DNA from: Sphingomonadales bacterium UBA658
GTDB lineage: Bacteria > Pseudomonadota > Alphaproteobacteria > Sphingomonadales > Sphingomonadaceae
NCBI GenBank assembly: GCA_002299195.1
Contig: DBOA01000050.1
Span: 1-6,558 of the forward strand
Direction: 5' to 3'
Length of the DNA stretch: 6,558 nt
Under the pieces are notes generated by a model, which worked only from the letters and a program-made list of their open reading frames with translations, did not search any database and was not told where the DNA came from. The position numbers and the translations under genes are program-made. Positions 1-5,400 of this stretch are shown here, piece by piece (the stretch's first letter is position 1; the number at the start of each line of letters is the position of its first letter).

Positions 1-6
1 AAAAGC

Positions 7-573
7 TTATCCACGAGACGCAATTGACTTTGACCGGCGTCGCCACTTGGCGCTTATCCGCCAGCGCCAGAACCACGCCGAGAGCACATAACCGATGAGC
101 GCTGCTGCGATGGATATGATCGCAAGCCCTGCGACGCCTTGGACAAGCGCCAAGGGTGCTTGGTTCCAGACATAATCACCCCACGCGGACAGCGGCGCCG
201 ATGTCTCGATAAGTTGATAAAAATGGCCTGAGCCATTGTTCAACCGCAGCACTGATTCCCCGACATACACCGACCCAAGCAAAATGAATGGTGTTGTGGC
301 CGGCATACTTAGGAACGTCATGGCCGCGCCGATGGGGATATTTGCCCGAAATGGCAGCGCAAGCAGCGCGACACCAGCGATCTGGACACCCGGTATCAAA
401 AGGAAAATCCCAACCAGCAGGCCAAGAGCTACGCCCCGGGGGACGGAGCGCCGCGTAAAGCGCCAGAGGGCGGGATGAAACACGCGCTGCGCAAACGGCC
501 GCAGAAAGCGGCTGCGTTCAAAGCTGTCGCGCGTGGGTGCTTGCCTGTGCAACCAGGTATCAAACTTACTCAT
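7..573 (-). CDS. DUF2062 domain inner-membrane protein
   Basis: A 188-residue membrane protein of the DUF2062 family, whose biochemical role is unknown. What is seen: a basic cytoplasmic-looking N-terminus (about residues 1-45, many Arg), a hydrophobic block at about 46-75 beginning PRGVALGLLVGIF, a second at about 80-108 containing the family-type stretch FLSMPATTPFILLG, a polar loop at about 109-138, a third hydrophobic segment at about 140-168, and a very basic C-terminal tail (WRWRISAKWRRRSKS). This gives roughly three to four membrane spans. The ATG at 573-571 overlaps the smpB stop (ATGA). The next Met is residue 85, so this start is forced. No good Shine-Dalgarno sequence precedes it, which suggests translation is coupled to smpB. 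The stop TAA lies at 9-7, so the gene is complete and any terminator falls outside the window. Family call fairly sure; function unknown. Confidence 0.86.
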   Translation of the reverse strand: MSKFDTWLHRQAPTRDSFERSRFLRPFAQRVFHPALWRFTRRSVPRGVALGLLVGIFLLIPGVQIAGVALLALPFRANIPIGAAMTFLSMPATTPFILLGSVYVGESVLRLNNGSGHFYQLIETSAPLSAWGDYVWNQAPLALVQGVAGLAIISIAAALIGYVLSAWFWRWRISAKWRRRSKSIASRG

Positions 574-1052
574 CCACGGTCGCGCATAATGCGTCCTTGC
601 TCACGCTTCCAATCCCGTTCTTTCTCAGTCGCACGCTTATCGGGCGCCTTTTTACCCTTTGCCAATGCCAATTCCACTTTCGCCCTGCCGCGTCCATTGA
701 AATAAATCGACAAAGGCACAAGCGTCATGCCCTGCCGCATCACCGCGCCATGCAGCTTGTTTATTTCGCGCTCGTTCAACAGCAACTTTCTGGGCCGCTT
801 TGGCTCGTGGTTAAACCTGTTCCCGTGGCTGAATTCTGGGATGTTCGCGTTAATTAACCAAATCTGATCATCGCGGACTTCAGCATAGCTTTCGGCGATG
901 GACCCTTCACCAAAGCGCAAAGATTTCACTTCGGTTCCGGTCAGGACAATTCCGGCCTCATATTTGTCATCGATATGAAAATCATAACGGGCACGCCGGT
1001 TTTCGGCGACCGTTTTGACTTTGTTGAATGCTTCAGGTTTTGGACGCGTCAT
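570..1052 (-). CDS. smpB: SsrA-binding protein SmpB
   Basis: SmpB binds tmRNA (SsrA) and delivers it to ribosomes stalled on broken mRNAs, starting trans-translation. Its length of 160 residues equals that of E. coli SmpB. The characteristic order of motifs is present: VAENRRARYDF (about 15-25), EAGIVLTGTEVKSLR (32-46, the OB-fold tmRNA-binding signature), SYAEVRD (55-61), RPRKLLLNERE (86-96), then KGKKAPDKR (132-140) and the basic C-terminal tail with DWKREQGRIM (147-156), which in the family enters the mRNA channel and becomes helical. The ATG at 1052-1050 shares its A with the dapA stop. An AGGG eight bases upstream, inside dapA, can serve as ribosome binding site. The stop TGA at 572-570 overlaps the next gene. 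The ssrA tmRNA gene, which is a neighbour of smpB in some bacteria, is not in this window. Identity is near certain. Confidence 0.97.
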   Translation of the reverse strand: MTRPKPEAFNKVKTVAENRRARYDFHIDDKYEAGIVLTGTEVKSLRFGEGSIAESYAEVRDDQIWLINANIPEFSHGNRFNHEPKRPRKLLLNEREINKLHGAVMRQGMTLVPLSIYFNGRGRAKVELALAKGKKAPDKRATEKERDWKREQGRIMRDRG

Positions 1053-1927
1053 TAAATAAGCCCTGCATTCTCCAAGGCGGCATCAACCTGACGACGGCTC
1101 GCCTCGCTTGGCGGGGTCATTGGCAAGCGCAACTCGGTTGGAAAACCTTCGATGACGCGTGACAACGCATATTTTATTGGGCCCGGCGATGCGTCAGAAA
1201 ACAACGCCAAATGAAGTGGATACAGCTTATCATTCAGTTGGCGTGCCAAGTTATAATCACCCGATGCACATGCCGCCTGAAATTCTGCGCATAATTTCGG
1301 CGCAACATTGGCGGTAACCGAAATGCACCCTCGCCCGCCAGCCGCATTGAACGCAAGCGACTGTTCGTCGACGCCCGAAAGTAAGCAGAAATCAGGCCCG
1401 CAAGCCAACCGATGGTCCGTGACGCGTGGCATGTCACCGCTTGCATCCTTGATGCCGATCACCGTCGGCAACTGCGCAAGGCGGGCAACCGTTTCCGGCT
1501 TGATGTCCGTCACCGTACGCGCAGGCACATTGTACAGCACGATAGGCAGGTCGTTCTTCTTGGTCATCGCCTCGAAATGCGCATAAATGCCCTCTTGGTT
1601 GGGCCGATTATAATAAGGCGCGACAACCAGACCAGCAGCGGCGCCGCTTTTCTTTGAAAAGTTAAGGTGGAGAATGGCGTTATTGGTGTCATTCGACCCA
1701 CAGCCGGCAATCACGGGTACGCGCCCGGCAGCTTGCTCAATACACACTTCGATCACGCGATGATGCTCCGCGTTTGACAGCGTTGACGCCTCACCGGTCG
1801 TTCCGGCCGGCACCAGCGCGCTTGATCCTTGGTCGATTTGCCAATCGATCAACGCACGAAAATGCTTTTCGCTAAACGCTCCGTCGCAAAAAGGAGTCAC
1901 TAGAGCCGGTATCGATCCCGAAAACAT
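1052..1927 (-). CDS. dapA: 4-hydroxy-tetrahydrodipicolinate synthase DapA
   Basis: DapA condenses pyruvate with aspartate semialdehyde, the first committed step to diaminopimelate (cell wall) and lysine. It is a cytoplasmic TIM-barrel lyase, usually tetrameric. The 291 residues align along their length with the 292-residue E. coli enzyme, shifted by one. Visible catalytic residues are the TTGE motif T43-T44, the YYNRP motif with Y106, LYNVPART with Y132 and R137, and the Schiff-base lysine K160 in IGIKDASG. The glycine-rich GRGCISVTANVAP (about 198-210) and LRLPMTP (267-273) are also typical. Two positions equivalent to the E. coli lysine-feedback site differ: H53 is N52 and E84 is N83. The ATG at 1927-1925 is chosen because the protein starts MFSGSIPALVTPF like the family; only a weak purine-rich stretch precedes it. 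It is first gene of a three-gene operon with smpB and a DUF2062 gene, and divergent from the transglycosylase gene. Confidence 0.97.
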   Translation of the reverse strand: MFSGSIPALVTPFCDGAFSEKHFRALIDWQIDQGSSALVPAGTTGEASTLSNAEHHRVIEVCIEQAAGRVPVIAGCGSNDTNNAILHLNFSKKSGAAAGLVVAPYYNRPNQEGIYAHFEAMTKKNDLPIVLYNVPARTVTDIKPETVARLAQLPTVIGIKDASGDMPRVTDHRLACGPDFCLLSGVDEQSLAFNAAGGRGCISVTANVAPKLCAEFQAACASGDYNLARQLNDKLYPLHLALFSDASPGPIKYALSRVIEGFPTELRLPMTPPSEASRRQVDAALENAGLI

Positions 1928-1951
1928 AGCATTACACTTTCAATCTGCGCC

Positions 1952-1974
1952 ATATAGCCCGCTAAGGGCTATAT
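1952..1974. repeat. 9-bp perfect inverted repeat in divergent spacer
   Basis: The arms ATATAGCCC (1952-1960) and GGGCTATAT (1966-1974) are exact reverse complements around a five-base centre GCTAA. It lies in the middle of the 87-bp spacer between dapA (minus) and the transglycosylase gene (plus), 25 bp from the dapA start and 40 bp from the other. It is followed by no T-run on either strand, so a terminator is unlikely. The A/T-rich arm ends (CTATAT, TATATAG) could double as -10 elements facing both ways, but I see no well-spaced -35 partner. An operator for a dimeric regulator or a shared divergent promoter element is an inference. Confidence 0.6.
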
Positions 1975-1996
1975 AGTCGTTCGTTCAGCACCTGAT

Positions 1997-2006
1997 AAGG
2001 ATGGGG
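1997..2006 (+). promoter_or_regulatory. Ribosome binding site of the transglycosylase gene
   Basis: The purine run AAGGATGGGG lies just upstream of the ATG at 2015. Its GGGG part ends eight bases before the start, a normal spacing, while AAGGA is 13 bases away. It supports the ATG at 2015 over the in-frame ATG at 2024, for which the spacing would be too long. The ATG inside the run (2001) opens a different frame that closes after nine codons. Confidence 0.5.
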
Positions 2007-2014
2007 CACATAAT

Positions 2015-4045
2015 ATGTCCAGCATGGTAAAGCATCTCATTTCGGCATCTATGCTGATAATTCCGTTTTCGACCGCTGTGGCGGCCCAACAAAGTGATGG
2101 CATAACGTGGCGGCGCGGTACGGGGGTAGCCCTTGCTGCTGCGCCTACTGCGCAAATGCCGCAGGCCCCGGCGGTGCAATATGACCCGAGCGAGGGCCAA
2201 GTCCCTGCCGCGTTGCAGCGTTGGAAAATGCTCAGCGCTCCCGGCAATTTTAGCTTTGGCGAATATGCCGCATTTTTGATGCGCTATCCCGATTGGCCAA
2301 ATAGCGATGAGATGCGCAAGAACGCAGAGCAGGCGATCAATCCCCTGTCATTATCGCCCAGTCAGGTTGTGGCATTTTTTGACCGCTTACCCCCCCTCAC
2401 CAACGCGGGACGTGCAAGGTTCGCAATTGCACTCCACGCATCGGGCGACACATCGCGCGCTGAAGCACAAGCGCGCGCGGCATGGCGCGGCGGTGCCCTA
2501 AACGATGATGACGAAGCACGTATGTTCCGCATCGCCGGCAAGTATTTTACGTCCGCTGACCATGACGCCCGCGTTGACCGCTTGTTATGGTCGGGCTCAA
2601 CCCGTGGCGCAGAACGCTGGATAGCCTACACCTCTCCGCAACGTCGCCCCGCCTTTGTTGCGGCGCTTGCCACCCGCCTGAAAGCCGCTGATGCCGATCA
2701 AAAGATTCTGGACGCTGGAGCTCTGGCCAACAGTGAAGCAAGCTTAATCGCGGCCAGAGCAGACTCCATGCGGTCCTCCGGCAACAGCATCGGTGCGCGC
2801 GAATTGCTGGCGAACCGCGCCAATCTGGCTGCGCCGGTACCTGTTCTGAAGGACTGGTATCAATTGCTGCTGACGCATGCGCAGGCGGCCGCGAATGACG
2901 GCCAATATGACGTCGCGTACCGCATAGCGTCACGCGTTGACGACGCAACGCCGCGCGGCCTTGTCATGGTCGATCAAGATATCACCACACGTGATCGCTA
3001 TACCAGCCTGACATGGCTTGCGGGCATAACGGCGATGGAAAGGCTTGGCCGCCCGGGTGACGCTGTTGCGATGTTCGAACGCTATGCGTCCGCTGCAAAA
3101 TCGGCGCAGACCCGATCAAAAGGCTTACACTTTGCTGGCAAAGCTGCGGCAAAAGCCGGAGACCAAGCGTCGGCCACGCGCTATCATGAACAAGCTGCCG
3201 CTTATTATGAGAGCTTTTTTGGCCAGTTGTCGCTTGAACAGTTGCGGCGCCCCCTGCCCCCAGTACCGCGCATCACCCCCGCCGCACCCGTTTTGGCGGA
3301 GGGCGATGTACCGGCAGTCTATTTGGCCGCAGCCCTCGCCCGCAAATATGGTAGTTGGAAGGACCAAAGCAATTTCTTCAGGGCCATTGCCCGAAATGCC
3401 AAGGATACGGATGACTTTGCCATAGCCATTGGCCTTTCCCAAAAATTGGGCCGTCCCGACCTCGCGGTGATGGCGGGTCGCAGCGCCCGATCGGCCGGTA
3501 TTCCCGAACTTTTGGGGAACAGCTACCCAACTGTCAATGTTCCCGCCGCGCATCACCAGACATGGACGCTTGCCCATGCAATCATGCGGCAGGAAAGCCA
3601 GTTTGACCGGGCAGCCGTCAGCCACGCAGGTGCACGTGGCCTGATGCAGCTGATGCCAGGCACCGCGCGCGAAACATCGGACAAAATCGCGATGGCATAT
3701 CGCCCCGAAGCGTTGACGGTCGATACAGATTACAACATCGCCCTTGGCGCGACATATATCGAACGCATGCTGAATTATTTTGACGGAAGCTACCCCCTCG
3801 CAATTGCCGCATACAATGGCGGTCCAGGTAATGTGAACAAGTGGCTTAAGGCTTATGGAGATCCACGTACGGGCAGCATCGGCATGATGGAATGGATCGA
3901 AAAAATCCCGCTGAGCGAGACACGCGATTATGTTTACCGCGTGCTGGAAAATGCGGTGATGTACGATCATCTCCACCCCGAACGCGCGCGCGTGCGGTCG
4001 GCAACGCCGCTCAGCACATATCTGGGCAAATCAACCCCGGGGTGA
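2015..4045 (+). CDS. Secreted SLT-type lytic transglycosylase (Slt70-like, GH23)
   Basis: Predicted soluble periplasmic lytic transglycosylase: it cleaves the MurNAc-GlcNAc bond of peptidoglycan with formation of a 1,6-anhydro-MurNAc end. The 676-residue protein starts with a signal peptide (MSSMVKH, hydrophobic core about 8-20, then STAVAA before QQSDG, cleavage around 22-25). Residues about 60-410 are alanine-rich and helical with tetratricopeptide-like spacing, matching the superhelical ring of Slt70. A proline-rich linker follows (about 411-425). The catalytic SLT domain occupies about 508-650: MRQESQFDRAAVS with the catalytic Glu527, ARGLMQLMPGTA (540-551), IAAYNGGPGNV (597-607) and ETRDYVYRVLEN (635-646). 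The length is close to Slt70 (645). There is no lipobox Cys, so it is not predicted to be lipid-anchored. It is divergent from dapA and followed by greB 12 bp downstream with no terminator between, so probably cotranscribed. Family call is firm; the exact subfamily and gene name are not. Confidence 0.93.
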   Translation: MSSMVKHLISASMLIIPFSTAVAAQQSDGITWRRGTGVALAAAPTAQMPQAPAVQYDPSEGQVPAALQRWKMLSAPGNFSFGEYAAFLMRYPDWPNSDEMRKNAEQAINPLSLSPSQVVAFFDRLPPLTNAGRARFAIALHASGDTSRAEAQARAAWRGGALNDDDEARMFRIAGKYFTSADHDARVDRLLWSGSTRGAERWIAYTSPQRRPAFVAALATRLKAADADQKILDAGALANSEASLIAARADSMRSSGNSIGARELLANRANLAAPVPVLKDWYQLLLTHAQAAANDGQYDVAYRIASRVDDATPRGLVMVDQDITTRDRYTSLTWLAGITAMERLGRPGDAVAMFERYASAAKSAQTRSKGLHFAGKAAAKAGDQASATRYHEQAAAYYESFFGQLSLEQLRRPLPPVPRITPAAPVLAEGDVPAVYLAAALARKYGSWKDQSNFFRAIARNAKDTDDFAIAIGLSQKLGRPDLAVMAGRSARSAGIPELLGNSYPTVNVPAAHHQTWTLAHAIMRQESQFDRAAVSHAGARGLMQLMPGTARETSDKIAMAYRPEALTVDTDYNIALGATYIERMLNYFDGSYPLAIAAYNGGPGNVNKWLKAYGDPRTGSIGMMEWIEKIPLSETRDYVYRVLENAVMYDHLHPERARVRSATPLSTYLGKSTPG

Positions 4046-4057
4046 CATAGAGGCGCC

Positions 4058-4543
4058 GTGGAGCGCACAAACCCGATTACCCCTGCCGGATTCGCAGCCT
4101 TGCGCGCGCGGTATGAACAATTGTTTGCTGTCGAACGGCCAGCGGTTGTTGAAATCGTCCATTGGGCTGCGGGCAATGGCGACCGAAGCGAGAATGGCGA
4201 CTATATTTACGGCCGGCAGAAGCTGCGGGCAATCGACCGTGAACTCGGCCAGCTTTCCAAGAAAATGAAAGTTGCAAAGGTCCTCGACCCGTCGAAGCAG
4301 GAAGACCGAGACCGCGTGTTTTTCGGCGCGACCGTTACGTTGGCCGATATCGACGATGTGGAGCGCGTCATTACGTTGGTCGGCGATGACGAGGCAGATG
4401 CAAGCCATGGCCGCATCGGATGGAACGCACCGCTGGCCTGCGCCCTGCGCGGTGCGCGCGTGGGCGATGTCAAAACGGTAACCTTGCCAACCGGCCCCAA
4501 AGAATGGGAAGTCGTCGGGATCGCCTATCCAATAGGGGAATAG
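4058..4543 (+). CDS. greB: Transcription elongation factor GreB (Gre family)
   Basis: Gre factors enter the secondary channel of RNA polymerase and stimulate cleavage of backtracked RNA, freeing stalled complexes. The 161-residue protein has the two expected parts: an N-terminal coiled-coil hairpin (about 5-80) and a C-terminal FKBP-like domain (about 86-160: FFGATVTLAD, GRIGWNAPLACALRGARVGD, then PKEWEVVGIAY). The hairpin tip reads GDRSENGDYIYG (41-52), with acidic D42 and E45 in the places of the catalytic acidic pair. The DYIYG sequence after the tip and the following KLRAIDREL favour GreB over GreA, which usually has GDLSENAEY. The start is GTG at 4058, 12 bp after the upstream stop; GAGG at 4050-4053 is a close ribosome binding site. 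The next Met is residue 70, inside the coiled coil, so GTG is required. It lies in the same frame as the preceding gene, and its 3' end overlaps the convergent ppk2 by 19 bp. GreB over GreA is likely, not proven. Confidence 0.93.
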   Translation: MERTNPITPAGFAALRARYEQLFAVERPAVVEIVHWAAGNGDRSENGDYIYGRQKLRAIDRELGQLSKKMKVAKVLDPSKQEDRDRVFFGATVTLADIDDVERVITLVGDDEADASHGRIGWNAPLACALRGARVGDVKTVTLPTGPKEWEVVGIAYPIGE

Positions 4544-5310
4544 CCGAATGTCTTTTCGGCCAGTGCGACAATGTTGGGGTTGGCATCGGGGAAATTCTGC
4601 GGAACACTTGCCTCAAGCGACTCCACAACATGCTTTAGTGCAGCGATCCGTGCCGCTTTCTGGTTATTGCCGTCGATAACGGTCCATGGGGCCCAGCGCG
4701 TATGCGTGCGCTTAAACATGTCCGCCAGCGCATCCATATAGTCCGCACGCCGTTCACGATTTCGAAAGTCCTCTGCGGTGACTTTCCAGCGCTTCGCGGG
4801 ATCTCCGAGCCGCTCCATCAGCACCTTATCCTGCGTTTCCTGTGTTACATGGAAGAACAGCTTGATGATTTTCGTGCCGATTTCGCCCTGTCGCGACTCA
4901 AACTCATTAATCTCGTCATAGCCGCGCCGCCATTCTGCCTCGCTGCAGAATTTTTCAACGCGCTCGACCAGCACACGGCCATAATTGCTGCGGTCCCATA
5001 TGCTGATTTCCCGGCTACCGGGCAGCTTGTTCCAAAAGCGCCAAAGGAAATGCTTGTCCTTTTCCTCCGCAGTGGGCGCTGAAACGGGATAGACATGATA
5101 ATAACGCGGATCGAGCGTCGCGGTCATACGCTTGATTGCGCCGCCCTTGCCAGCCGCATCCCACCCTTCAATCACGATCAGCGTGCGCGCATTGTGCAAT
5201 ATGTGCAGCGACTGCAGCCGCGAAAGACGGCCCTGCAGCGCTTTCAGGTCCTCATCGTAGGTACCTTCATATTTTTCACCGGACTCATAATTTGAAAGAT
5301 CAATCGCCAT
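4525..5310 (-). CDS. ppk2: Polyphosphate kinase 2 family (PPK2), single domain
   Basis: PPK2 enzymes transfer phosphate between polyphosphate and nucleotides, usually making NDP or NTP from polyphosphate; they are cytoplasmic and structurally related to thymidylate kinase. The 261 residues form one P-loop domain: Walker A GWDAAGKGG (49-57), SAPTAEEKDKHFLWRFW (77-93), a Walker B-like ISIWDRSNYGRVLVERVE (102-119, D106), and a basic lid region KRWKVTAEDFRNRERR (173-188), then APWTVIDGNNQKAAR (207-221). The GWDAAGKGG, APT-EEK-H-LWRFW and YGRVLVERVE wording resembles class II (AMP-phosphorylating, normally two fused domains) more than the class I pattern (GRDAAGKGG), although only one domain is present. 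Substrate preference is therefore open. The ATG at 5310-5308 is the only ATG upstream of Walker A and follows an in-frame stop; an AGGTG sits 13 bases upstream (5328-5324), and the start lies in a hairpin. The stop TAG (4527-4525) is inside the greB 3' end. Confidence 0.93.
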   Translation of the reverse strand: MAIDLSNYESGEKYEGTYDEDLKALQGRLSRLQSLHILHNARTLIVIEGWDAAGKGGAIKRMTATLDPRYYHVYPVSAPTAEEKDKHFLWRFWNKLPGSREISIWDRSNYGRVLVERVEKFCSEAEWRRGYDEINEFESRQGEIGTKIIKLFFHVTQETQDKVLMERLGDPAKRWKVTAEDFRNRERRADYMDALADMFKRTHTRWAPWTVIDGNNQKAARIAALKHVVESLEASVPQNFPDANPNIVALAEKTFGYSPIG

Positions 5311-5320
5311 AGGGCGATTG
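5301..5320 (-). promoter_or_regulatory. mRNA hairpin enclosing the ppk2 start codon
   Basis: Read on the minus strand, CAATCGCC is followed by a CTAT loop and GGCGATTG, a perfect 8-bp stem. The A and T of the ATG start codon are in the loop and its G opens the 3' arm. The candidate AGGTG ribosome binding site (5328-5324) lies just outside the 5' arm, at an unusually long linear distance of 13 bases. Such a structure could lower or tune initiation. The base pairing is seen; a regulatory role is inferred, and an 8-bp repeat somewhere in a window of this size is not rare by chance. Confidence 0.4.
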
Positions 5321-5356
5321 CAGCACCTATTCAGCCGTTAAACAAGACAAAGCAAA

Positions 5357-5381
5357 ACGCTGTCCCCAAAAGGGACAGCGT
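5357..5381 (-). terminator. Intrinsic terminator of aspS
   Basis: The minus strand carries ACGCTGTCCC, a five-base loop (TTTTG) and GGGACAGCGT, a perfect 10-bp GC-rich stem. It is followed directly by the T-rich tail TTTGCTTTGTCTTGTTT. It begins 19 bp after the aspS stop, on the correct strand and at a normal distance for a Rho-independent terminator. It also lies within 50 bp of the ppk2 start, so any ppk2 promoter must overlap it or its tail unless ppk2 depends on read-through. On the plus strand no T-run follows the stem, so it is not bidirectional. Confidence 0.85.
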
Positions 5382-5400
5382 AATGGCGTCGGCTTATGCT

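Noticed and set aside
2024..2026. Second ATG (MVKH) as start of the transglycosylase.
   Set aside because: It would still leave a good signal peptide, but the purine-rich ribosome binding site is better spaced for the ATG at 2015.
2547..2948. A 133-codon minus-strand open frame inside the transglycosylase gene.
   Set aside because: Low-complexity Arg/His/Pro-rich translation, no ribosome binding site or motif; a shadow of the coding strand.
3125..3976. A long open frame (283 codons) on the minus strand, antisense to the transglycosylase gene.
   Set aside because: It lies wholly inside a well-supported gene with intact SLT motifs, and its translation resembles no family and is rich in Cys, His and Trp as expected of an antisense shadow.
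4543..4560. Hairpin GCCGAA/TTCGGC at the greB stop as an intrinsic terminator.
   Set aside because: Stem is only six base pairs and neither strand has a T-run after it; kept only as a note on the convergent overlap.
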